Shown here one piece after another: positions 23,409 through 36,100 of a stretch of 64,000 bases of DNA. Positions within the stretch are counted from its first letter, which is position 1. The number at the start of each line of letters is the position of its first letter. Both the position numbers and the translations under genes were made by a program. The DNA comes from Vitis vinifera. Lineage: Eukaryota > Streptophyta > Magnoliopsida > Vitales > Vitaceae. Below the pieces are notes generated by a model, which was not told where the DNA came from, did not search any database, and worked only from the letters and a program-made list of their open reading frames with translations. Where the stretch lies: assembly GCF_030704535.1 (NCBI RefSeq), contig NC_081807.1, forward strand, positions 8,272,001 through 8,336,000. The letters are read 5' to 3'.

Positions 23409-26400
23409 CAATCATAATTATCTTTTTGGGAAAAAATTTGAAAATATTTTTTGAATGATCATGTTTAAATTATTTTTAAATTATTGTATTACCCTATGTA
23501 AATAACAACGAAATAAAGTTTTGGATTCATGACATATTATTTACTACATGTTAACTCCTCATGAACCGGTGTAATCTAATAAGGAATAAAATGATAATAT
23601 AAAAATCATTATTAATTATAGATTTATAGATATGAATCTTATACCTGAGTTTGAATGTTCTCAAATTAATTTCTTATAGTGAAAAACATGTCTGAATGGT
23701 CTGAAGGGTTTATACACCAAAGATCTTCCATTTCGATGACTCAAACCATGGGCTTTAAAAGGGTGGAAACCTTGATTCTCTCTTTATTGTCCTAATTTTA
23801 ACTCTAAACTAATTTTTGGGTTATTTTTCCTTTTCATTATCTAAGTGAGTCACATATATTTCTTCGGTCTACTTCTTGTGTACTTCACTAATGGAAAACA
23901 TATTTATTAGTGACACAAAGCCTCTTTTTTATATTTTACATTGATAATAGATTATTTATTTCAACAAACGATCATAATTTCTTACACAAAAAAATAAAAG
24001 GGCATTGCCAAAAAAAAAAAGTAGCCTCGTTGTAAAGGAAAATTAGGAAGTCTGTCCTAAATAAACCCAAATGATAAAGTAAAATTGGACTAATGTTTAC
24101 AATTATTTAAATATGCTAAATCAATTACCACTCACATTACTAATTATAATATGAAAGAATGATATAATCATACTTAAAAAAGAAAAAAAAAGTACCGTTG
24201 ATTATATTTTTTAAATATATTTTCTCGTTCTCTTTTATTTGTATCATGATCTCATCTATGTATATCATTATCCAACGATCCAAACTTTAAATAATCTGAA
24301 TTCAAAGTTAATCGATTTTAATAAGATACTTCAATATTTTTCTGAGTAATAGATTCAAAATTATATGATATTTTGAACAATATCATGCTTGATGGAGAAG
24401 TTTTTAATCTTCAAGTCCCAAATAGTATCAAAAACAATCTCTATTCTAAAATGTTTTTGAATCATTGGGTGGATATAATCTATTTTACTCTAACCACTAC
24501 TTAAAAAAAGAAAAAATCCATTCAATATCATATGTGAAATTAGTAGGTGACAAAGAAAAAGACATGCAACATGTTCTTGATAAAAAAATGCTTCCTATAA
24601 TTGTTTATCTCAGAACTGAACTCAAAGAACGCTTGAAGGAGAAGACCAAGGCATGTGCAGCACATTCCAATTTTAAAGTTGTTTATCTTTCTTAACGGTT
24701 CATAGATTTTTATAATGCAAAGAATGAAAGAAGAGATCACAAGACTTGAGGAATCTGTCAGGAAAAAAATGTTTTCAGAACATATATTAACACAAGTATC
24801 CCATACAAACTAATAATATAAAAGACAGTACGTATCAACCAAGATTCAATGGTGATTTGGCACCAAGTCAATCAGTCTTGTCTTCCTATTTTTAATTTGA
24901 ATTTGAATGAATTAAGCAAACATTTTAAATGGATGAGTTTAAGAGGAAAGGACCTTCCCCAGTTGACATCTTTCCCACTGCTTTCTTGGGAAAATCTTGT
25001 TGTGGAAAGCAAAAGCATAAAAGAAGACAAGAAAGTGGGTTAGAAGTGAATGCATGACTCCATGGCTTAGCTCTTACTTACATGTAGTACAGAGTACAGA
25101 AGGCCAAAAATCAAAACACCCATGACCTTCTAGACCTGCTCCTTTGTTTTCTACTTCACACTTGATGATGACCTTCTGGACGTATTCCTTGTTTTCTGGT
25201 TCATATTTCATGGGTCAGATTCCAAGTTATCGAAATCGATACCCATGAAAATCTAGACTATTCAACAAATGAAATCACAATGAAAAATGAAAGAGACCAA
25301 CAATGGAATGGAATGAGACAAAGTTACAAAGCAATGAAACCTTATTCCACATCTTCAATAAAAGTCTTGTTCCACATCTTCAATAAAAGTCTTTTTGTCT
25401 TAAATACAATTTTCAAACATAAAATTTCATTCCCTTCCCTTTACTTCTATTCTTAAATAAGGTAGTCAAATAGCCCTAGTCAAATCTCAAGATTTGAACA
25501 AACACATTCACATTTGACAGCAAGGAACTTGTATCATTCACCAAAGGGCAACGTATGAACACAAGAACTCTATTCTATTCTGATTGATTGAAAGAGAATT
25601 GACAAGTGACATTTATCTGCCCTTTAGAGCAATTCAATCAACAAAAGAGAAGACCAATTTAAAGCTAACAACAATGACCATGAAATCCAATCTAATCAAC
25701 ATATAATTTATAAGTAACATGGAAAGAATTTACTGATTTTTACTGTGATAGTGTGTGGTGGAAGTGATTCAGTGGAAATGGTGGTAGTAGTAGGGATAGC
25801 AAATAATAATACTACTAGTGAGAATCTCATGGAATACATAATTTATAATTTTTGCCGTCTACCAAAATAGTTGTATACATAATTTTTGAAAACAAATTTT
25901 AGAGTCATTTATTAAGGATTGTTTCACAATTATTTTTTAAGACAGTTTTTTATTTTTCAAAATTAAAAAAAAAACAAAAAAACCAAAAAATTGTTTTTAT
26001 TTTATATGTTTAAAAATAGAAAATAAGGTATTTTTATATAATATCTTATAATTGTTTTCACTTGTTTTTTAAGTGTTGTTTTAAAAAATAATTATATAAT
26101 GATTAAAATAAAACTCTATAACATAAAAAATTATTTTTAAAATCAGGTTAAAAACATCTCATATTTCTAAACAAACTTTTATTTTACAAAACATCAAAAA
26201 ACGATTTTTAAAAACTATTCTAAAAAACTAATTTTCAGAACTGGTTTTAATTTGAAAACAATAATATAAAAGACAATTCTTCTATTTATTTTCCATGAAG
26301 GCATTACTCATTTACATATAATGTAAAACATTTCATAATTTATTTATATTTTTCAATTATTATTTAAAATACAATTGTTATTTATATTTTTCAATTATTA

Positions 26401-28904
26401 TTTAAAATACAATTGAAAACATCTCAAACTTATCCTAAAAAATAACATGTTTTCACAATAAATTTTCAAAAGTCTGCTTTCTATTATAATTTTACCAAAC
26501 ATTTTTTTGAGTTTGAAGTTTATTTGCTCCTTTCCATATTAGAAATTTATGTGCTTTTGTTTCATTGTTCATGTCCTTTTGTTCCATGATTTTAGATCTT
26601 TGCTCAACATTTTTCTCCTTTTAATATTTCTATGACTTGCTTTTCAAATTTGCATGAAAAACATCAAAAATAGGATTAATTTCACTCAACTCCTCGAGGT
26701 TTTAGTTAAATACAACTAGCCTCCATTTGTTTGAAAATTCGTCAAATACGTCCCTTATTTTGAATTAGAAAGGAGATGAATGAAAATATCAAATAAGAAG
26801 GATAAGAAAAACATTTGATGAAATTTCAAACCAATGAAATTTCAAACCAATGAAACGAAGTATATTTAGCCAAAACGGCAGGAGGTCTATGAAATTGACT
26901 CTTAAAAATAAATGATCCAAGCAGCCTGGTTGACTCCAAATTCAAGTGTTAAACATCAGGACAACTCTATTTAATCACCTCAGTAAACCACCTATGTTTT
27001 AGTCACAGATTTACATGCAAAATATTTTGTATTGTGAGTGCATCAGCAAATTCTCAGTCAATTTTTCTCCAATCCAAACAGGCATTAAACCAAATAAAAA
27101 ACAATACATAAGCTTCTGAATTTCATAATTCTTCAGCACAAATTTTGACAGGGAGAAAAAAAAAATGCAACATCTAATCCTCAAAGAAAATCATTTCAGC
27201 CCAGTTCAATCCAATCCAATTCATAAATCCAGCTTGAATTCATGCTTCAAGTTATGTGCTGGTGCAAAGTCAAAGATAAACCATGGTAAGGTGGTTAACA
27301 GGGCACCATATTTGATGGATGGTGAATTTAATATGCCATAACTCTCTTCAGAAGGGAAAAAAAAAAAAAATTGAAATAACCCATTTTATAATTCTTGTTG
27401 ACTTAGACAATGTTCCATATATATATATATATATTACTCCCAAAATTCAGCCATAAATGTAGGCAATCAGAACATGTTTGCTTTCAGGCCAAAAATTAAG
27501 CAAGAGATTTACACATTAAAACAACAATGTTATGGTCAAACACAGCATGGCATATGCCAGAGTCTACATAGAATAAGAGAAAGCATATTAAATAAACTGT
27601 GGTACTTGTGTAACAAAATGGGATGTGGGGTGTGGGGATATGCATGATAAAAAGTCATTGGTCCATGCAAATGAGATAAGAAACAAAGACTTCAATGGTC
27701 CTCCTAAGTTGGTCATCAACAAAAAGAATTATAAATGTGGAAAGTAATAGGTCCATCCATGAAAAAGAAGATGAGAAATTTCTATAAGAGAGGAAGCCAA
27801 AACCTTCCCTAGATACAGCCAGCCAGGAGAACCCACCAGCATCACAACCAGAAATAAATGAAGTCTATCAATAGAGAGGCTTACAAGGCATGCCCTAGTT
27901 AATTAATTAATTAATTAATAGCCACTAGACCAATCAAAGCTACTTTATTTCAGACAGTTGAGAATAGTGAACACTTTTGAAGATTTACTTTTGACTCAAG
28001 ACCTGACTCATATTACAAAATCTGACACCAGCCAAAAAATTAGATCAATAAGGATGAAGATCACTACAATTTTTCATACTACAGAATCGAAAGTCTGCAT
28101 CATTACTTTATATCCTTAGTAGAACATGAGAAACAGCATATCAAATCTAAAGTATCAATTTCATAAATTTTCAGTGACCCATTTCCCCTAGTCTGGATTC
28201 ATCTGAATTTAGTAAAAAAGAAAGTACCTCGAGACTTCTTTGAAATTTGTGGAGTTTCCCTACTTGTCACTGCAATATTTGGATGGATATGATTGTTTTC
28301 AAATATGTTTCGTTCTTCATAATAATAGAATCTTTATATAGCTAAACTCTAGGAGCAAAAGAAATAGTATTCTTCTGAATCAACCAGTTTGTCTATGAAT
28401 TTTAGAACCACGACAAAATAGTAATGATATGCAACTATCCTTTTAAAGAATTTTTTTTTTTTTTTTGAAGACAGATAGAAAACAAAGGAAGGGTTAACTT
28501 GCCTTTTGACAAATAAAAAGTTCATGAAATTCGATTTTGTTCCAATGCACATCATTCATTATCTTTAAGGTTTTGACCGTAAGTTAAGATTAAGCAAGTC
28601 AAAGTTAGAAATCACTCCAAGCTTCATAATTCCATTTACATATCCTTCATGCAAAACAAGAGTCATCTAATTCATTCACACTTGGAATGTTTCTTTGTAT
28701 GTTATTATCACAACAGTTAGAAAGCACTTTGTGCCTTGACAAAGTTTCCCAGCAAAACAAGTGTCATCTAATTCAACTCAGTCCCAATCAGTCTTATATC
28801 CCATATTGTCAGAAATGAGACCTACAAATAAACTTAGAGTTTCTGGGTGTAACATTTTGAAAGCATTCTGGAGATACACAATCAAGGATTACCTGTAAAT
28901 GTGA
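23409..28904. other. Long intergenic region, no gene seen
   Basis: I found no domain, splice-consistent exon chain or RNA gene in these 5.5 kb. It contains a family 1 element (about 25895-26245), an AT dinucleotide run near 27416-27434, an 'aatt' tetranucleotide run near 27899-27918 and a T run near 28449. The last few hundred bases include the 3' flank of the RsmE gene. Confidence 0.6.
25895..26245. mobile_element. MITE-like family 1 copy
   Basis: It contains the family words 'aagtgttgttttaaaaaataattatataatgatt' in broken form and 'ttttacaaaacatcaaaaaacgattttt'. Just to the right, at about 26345-26420, a 37-bp stretch ending in 'aaaatacaattg' is present twice in tandem. Confidence 0.4.
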
Positions 28905-30131
28905 CTAGGGTTCAGATGGCCTCTCAGAGTCGGACCATAGCATTAAAGTTGCTAAAAGTGCTATTGTTGCAGTTTCAACCCGTAGTCGGTGAGGCCCAAG
29001 ACCAACAGCTGTAGCACCTGCTTCCCTCATCATATTCAGCTCTTTCTCAGTGAAGTCTGCAACATTAATAACCAGCATAAACACACACTAATTTTAGTTC
29101 ATTCATTCTGAAGGATGAAAAACAGCAGATATTTTAAAGTTGGAAAGACAGCAAATTCTTATCCCAACATGCCAATGAATGCAGATGAGAATTTGAAACA
29201 TCCACAGGTATGAGTCATACCCAGGTGCATGTAAATCAGCCTGTAGGCCCAAAATCAGATCTGAATTGGCCACATTCTTTTGGCAGTGGCCCAGTGCCAA
29301 TGAAGGCTAGCTCTGGACCTCAACTGGATACCAAGAAAAGGTAAGACCTATGTCTAGTAAGCTCTATGGAGCTTAGGGATAGCAGGATCTATGGATTGGG
29401 CATATCTTGGGGCATGGATTACATCAATATCAGATTTCAATTATGTGCTATATACTAGGATAGGGTTAGGATATAGAGATCCATCCAACCACAACATTTA
29501 ACCCACCCTTTACAGCCCAGGCACATTTGCACTATTGGTAAATGGGTCAAGGAGAAGGATATCCCTAGAAACAAGATGAAGTAGGATCCAATAGGAGGAT
29601 ATGGCCTTACATAAAGTTGAATGGAAAAAAATATTTGTTGCAGTCAACCACAGACAATTGGGATTAAGGATTTGCTGAGTGGAGTTAATTCTCACAGTAA
29701 CAAATAAAGCCTTTACAGAAGCAGAATTTCATATACACCTAAGCCCCAAAAACACACAATCTGTTAATTCAACTACTTCTGTTTTTGTGAATATCTATCA
29801 AATCCACATTTAACAACTAATTCATTAAATCTAATAAATGATCCCTCCAAATTAAAGAAGACAACAAAATCTTGAACCTTTTATGATTAAGAACTGCATT
29901 TTAAAAAATGAATTTGAAATATAAGATAGATGCCACAAAATTCACCATGCTACCAATCAAACCAATTGTACATGACCATCCAACAAAGACAATGGGAACA
30001 GAAAGAGAGAAAAGAAACTAGCGTATAATGTGTACTAACCCCCTTCTGGTCCAATTATTATTAGCCCACTTGATAAATCTACCATACTACCAATCAAACC
30101 AATTGTACATGGCCAACTGACAAAGAAAATG

Positions 30132-30177
<46 letters not shown>

Positions 30178-33100
30178 ATTAACGCATAATGTGTACTAAC
30201 CCCCTTCCGGACCAATTATCATTAGCCCAGTAGATTCTCTTCTTGATGAAGTCAACACACTAAAAACAGGAGTAGCTTCTGCAACAGCCACCAAGGATAG
30301 CTTTGATTGGGTGACCTGGAGAATAAAAAAATTATGACATTAGTTTCACACAAACCATGGTGGGAAGATAACAAATGCCAAGAAGTATTAGAATAGTTCA
30401 TTATACACTAAAAGGAACACGGTATATTCTGTAACTGATGTTTGATTAAGAACTATAATACATAATAATACAAGAGAATAAACAAACTGCACCTCTAAAA
30501 TATAACATAAATATGTGCCAACAAGAAAATGTGTAACAACATACTATATAAGCGATTTAGACTAAAATCAACAGATATGCAAGAGCCTGAATGTTATAAC
30601 TACCACCTTAGAGTTCATTTGAATGAACCAGAACCAGAATATTTGTTCAATCTCCTAGCATACAAGGGGGCAAGGAACTCACAGTAGGTAAAAGGTTACT
30701 AATTTTTCTAGGAGGATTCATAACCATCTTGTGCAGATTTTGGCTTATGAGAGAGATATGTGTAAGAATAAAAGCCAGTAAAGATGAGAAGTAACTCACA
30801 ATAGGTAAGAGGCTATCGATTGTTGTAGGAGGATTCAGAGTCATTTCATGCAGACGTTGACCTATGGGAGAGAAAAATATACAAAAAGAAGTCGGTAATC
30901 AATCACAAACACAGGTCATCTAACTGAGCAATGTCCAAACTGATTTGGCTTTTCATATCACAAAGCAAAGTAAGAGGAGAGTCAGACAGATCTCACCTCA
31001 AAACAACATAATGAAACAACTAGAACAAATTATTTACATTGCTTAGCAGCAGCTAGAATGACACGTTGCAATCGATCCACCCGATTTTCTGAAATTGAAG
31101 GAGAACGTTCCGTCAGCAAAGGGGTTACACTACTGGTCCCCAACTCCTAATCCAGGAAAAAGAAAAGGAATGGTATTAGCAGCTAGCATATAAACAGAAG
31201 TACCAGCCAGATAATGCTCATATATACATTTTAAGACATACTGTGCACTTTTCAACCAGCCAGTCAGCTCGACCACCCTTTAAAGTCCCTAAAAGGAGCA
31301 ACTGTAAACAAGTGATAGCAAAATCTAAAATCCTTAAAAGAATGCAGCCAATTCATTCTACTGAAGATCCAAAAGAACTCACCAAAAGCTGCAAACACAT
31401 GCCACCGTGAGCTTTGTGGAAGCACTAATTTTGGATCTTCCAAAGCGATAAAATCAAGTCCAGTGCGATCAATTCTATTAATGCTTCCTTCCACCAATCC
31501 TCCTTTCCCATTGAAGAGCTCTACCCTTGCACATTATGATGTCAAAAACCATAAATACATTATAAGCAAGCTATTCAATATTCTTCTCCAATAGATACGA
31601 TTTTTTATGATTAAGCAATATCAAGTTTCTATCAACTTCCTCACATTAATTCCACTTTCAGAAAGACGATAATCTAATTCCAAACTTTATGAGTAAAATA
31701 GTACATTGAGCAGTTTCTATTCAAACATATATTTGACAGAATGCTTATTTGGGACTCTTCACATCATAAGAATTATGGAGAAAAATTGGGAAATTAAACA
31801 ACCAAGGAAGAAAATATAGATATCAACTATAATAGAGGTTATGACAAAACTTGGGAAAACATATATTCACACAAGTAGATATTGGAGATGTTGATGCAGA
31901 TACTAACATATATTTGAGACCACATGCACAATGAAGACAATTTTATTCCTTAAATGCAAACCTAAGACATGATTAAAGTTGCTTGATTAAAGTTGTGCTT
32001 TTGTTGCCATTTCACAGATTGGCTAATAAGACCGATGGCTTATTCCACAACTTGACTCATATCTTGTTTCTTTTGTACCATTTTATTTAACCATGTTTCT
32101 TATCAAATTATGTTTCACCAATTCTGGGGTCTTTGTACAGCCTCCATGTCATTTAATTGGTGATTTTTTTTAACGGGCAAAACAATTTTATTGAAAAAGT
32201 GTCTAACAAAACAAGCCACACCCTATGCACATAGAAAGTATACAAAGAGTGCCTAAGATACCAGGAACACATTCATCCAAAATAGTCGAGAAGGTCAAGA
32301 AAATTGCCAACCTTACAAACTAATACCACATTAGACCAAGAGAGCACAGTAATTTAAATAAAAATAAAAAATAAAAATTCAGTGTCATTGCTGAGCTCTC
32401 CACTTCCTCAAAACATCTTCTACACCTACCCAAATAAAGCAAAATAGTCAAAGAGAGGTCATCCTCCAAAACCTCTTCTTCCTCTTCTTCACAAAGCTTC
32501 CATGCCAACCTAACAAGAACTTCCTAATAGAGTAAGATACACACAAAGGAGAATATGGTTAGTTGATACCTTTTTCTGACTGCACAAGAAACACCAACTC
32601 GTTAATGGCCAACCTGTCCCTTTAGCTAAGCAATGTAACAATTTTCTTCCAAGTTGCCTCTCAAATGAAAGAATTGACTTCCAAGAGTGCAAAAATAATC
32701 CAAAACCCCTTCGTAGGAAAAGCAGCACATTGTAGGGATGGCAATGGGGCAAGTATAGAGAGATTGTAATTGGGAACAGAACAAATTTGGAAAAAATTTT
32801 AAAACATGATTCATGTTTGGGCTATGGTTAGGTCTTGTACCTACTTCACCCCAAATAAATATTTATTTTTATCCACCATTTCTCCATTCTCTCTTCAATG
32901 GTGAGGCTCAATTTAGATGGCAAAGAGATGTCTCCTTTCACCATCTTCTTGATCGGCAGCAGCTTGATTGAATCCCACCTCTATGAACTACTCATGGCCT
33001 AGACTCACCATTTGCCATCTTCATTGATGTCTCCTCTAATAAAACCAACGATCCCTTGGAGAAGATGTGTTCTTAGTACAACAGCATTGAGTTCCACAAC

Positions 33101-36100
33101 ATCAATACAAAGAATGATTCTCATCTTGAAATCATCAAGTCATCTGATCAAGTAAATATATTGTTTTGTTTGGTGAGGTTTGTTTGAGATTTTTTGGTGG
33201 TTGTTTCCAATGGATTATAGCACGTGGCCAGTAGACACTATTTATAACAATGTTCTGATCCAATTCTAGTGGTATGTTGTTTTTATTGTGTGTTGCCTTA
33301 TTTGGTTGAGAAAGCTAGGAAAAAGAAAGAAAATTGTATGATTTTTTTTCCTTTTTTACCCTTTTTTTGGTGTGTTTGTGGCCTGTTTGGTTGTTCAGAA
33401 AGATGGAGAAAAGGAAAGAAATTTGTTCGCTCTTTGGCGCCCTTGTACAAGTCCCATGTACTTTGGTGCGTCTTTCTTTTATTGGCACTATTGATATATT
33501 TTTTGTTTGCCCATGAGAGAGAGAGAGAGTTGTTAGTTATTTATGTTTAATAGTGTGTGTTTTTTTACCTATTTTGTTGATAAGCTAGGGAAAAGGGATG
33601 AGAGTTGCAAGATTTATGTTGTTATCTTTTTCAAGAACAAGGCAAGCCTGGGTAGGGGTAGAGTTTTACTTTCTTTGTGCACATAGGAATGGAATCCATC
33701 GATCTACCCCGTCCCAAGTTTAGAACAAGGATGAAGAATCAGTTATATAATCGAGGCAAGAATGGGATAGAGCTTCGTCGTTCTATTGGCAACCCTATTT
33801 ACTCGATTTGTGCAGTTTGTGGCTGAATGCATGTATTTGGGGTTTACACTAAAGACCCTGAGAAAATAAAGGCTAAACTTAAATGAGAAAAACACCCAAG
33901 AGGGGGGGGTGAATTGGGTTTTGAAAATTCTTTTTGAACACGACAAATTCAAGCACAAAAGAAGCAAATATAAAGAGATAGAGTTAGAGAAATCAAACTC
34001 AGATTTTATAGTGGTTCGACACTTCCTTGCCTACGTCCACTCTCCTCAAGCTCCTAACTGAGTGAGGGTTCTACTAACTTGAAGGTTCAACCAAGCTTCT
34101 AATCTCCTTTACACTAGGATTCCGACTCCAATGGACTCTTACACAATCTCTTCAAGATTCAACTCACTTGAAGGCTTTAACACTCAATTTACAAGAATGA
34201 ATCCCTCAACCTAACTCAATGATAGTTCAAATACAAATCAAAGCTAGGATGAATCACAAAGGTACACTAAAGGATATGCAAGTGAAGATTTAAAGCACCA
34301 AGAAAGAAATGAGAGCTTTTAAGGCAAGAATAAGTGGGTAGACAAATAAATGTAGGTGTTCTATATCTCATAAATGAAGTGGAGCTCTCTATTTATAGGT
34401 TTCTAACCTCGGGAGCCAAGAAAAACAAAAAGCAGTCTTAACCGGTCGAGCTGGGGGTCTACCGGTTCACCAACCGTTGGAGCATTTAATGCTTTGGCAA
34501 GTTAGCATTGCTTCGATGGGACTTCGACCGAACCTCAACCGGAAGTTGACCGAGAAGGAGGATACCTCGATCGGGAAGGTGAGGCTACTGGAAGAGAGAG
34601 AGTGTTTTTGCACTCCTCGATCGATCCTTGACCGGGCAAAGGGAACCAGTCGACCGGTACCCTGGCCGGTTGAGCCGGTTGGCCCAATGCCTAGACCGGT
34701 TCAACAATTTGGCCCCGAAAACCTATCTTTTTCTGTTTTTTTCTTTTCTAACACTTAGGCAAGGTCTTTAGGTAAATTAATATGTCAATTTTGAAACATT
34801 TTGCCTAAGATACATTTGATAAAACTCGGGTTTTGATGGAAATAAAACTTTAAAGAATAAACCAAGTTTTTTAAAGATGCATGAAATGATATGTAAACCC
34901 TAAGTGCACCCATGCATTCATCTTACATTTGTTTCCTATGATTAAAGGTCTTCCAAACGTCTTGATCTTGTATCCATTAGGTCATTTGATGAATTTCCAA
35001 ATTAATACCTAAGATTCTTTACAATTCAAACCAATTAGTAACTTAACTATGATTTGTTATCATCAAAACCTGATTAGGAGAACCCTTGGGCTAACAGACC
35101 CTATGCTTGATTAAGAATTTATCCAACAAAAGAAAACAAAGGGAAATCCCAACAAATTCCAACTTTGGCTTCCAAACAAAGGAACGCCCTCTTAGAAGAT
35201 CAATAATCTTACAGAACCAAGCATCCAAAGTTCAAGGCTTCTAAGAAAAAGAGAACATCCTCTTAGAAGGTCAATAATCTTATAAAACCAAGCATCCAAT
35301 GTTCAAGGCTTTCAAATAAAGGAGTACCCTCTTAGACGGTTAGTGATCTTACAAATAAAAGCATTCAAAGTTTGTCCCTCTCCTTCTTAAGGCACCCAAA
35401 AGAAAATACTACTTAGTCCCTCTTCACTTGGAGATTACTAACCAGGAAAGGGATGCCTTGATCAAACCTTCAAGCAAAGCTAGGACAAAAAACAACTCCA
35501 TTTCCCTCCAAGTTGGCTAACCTAAGCTTCCAAACAAAGTACACCCTCTCAGAAGGTCAAATCTTACATATCAAAGCATCCAAAGTTCAAGACTTCGAAA
35601 TAAATGAATACCTCTTGGAAGGTCAATAATTTTATAGCCCTTGACACCTAGTTTAGTAACAAGGGGTTGGTTTCGGGATTAGGGAGGTTGAAGATTGGAT
35701 TCCATATAATCATATAAAAAAGGAAGAAAAATTACCTATATAAAAAAAAAAGAAAAAAAGAAAATTAATAACCACACAAAGCCAAGCATCAAAAGTTCAA
35801 GTCTCTCTTTCATGAGACATCCAAAAGAGAATAACAACTTAATTCCCATGCACCTTGAGGTTACTAACACAAGGAGGATGCATTAATTAGACTGTCTAGT
35901 AATGTTGGGATCTTGGCCAATGGGTAAATCAAAATTTGCTAGCTTAAATGGAACTCTAACCTCATTAGCTCTATATCTTCAAAAACACATTAATCCTCAT
36001 CTTTCCAGAGTTACCTAGACAACAACCAACACTCAGGGTTAGTGACTTTATTAGGTTTCTTAATTTATACAAAGTATTCGGTATTACCCTTTTTATTAGC

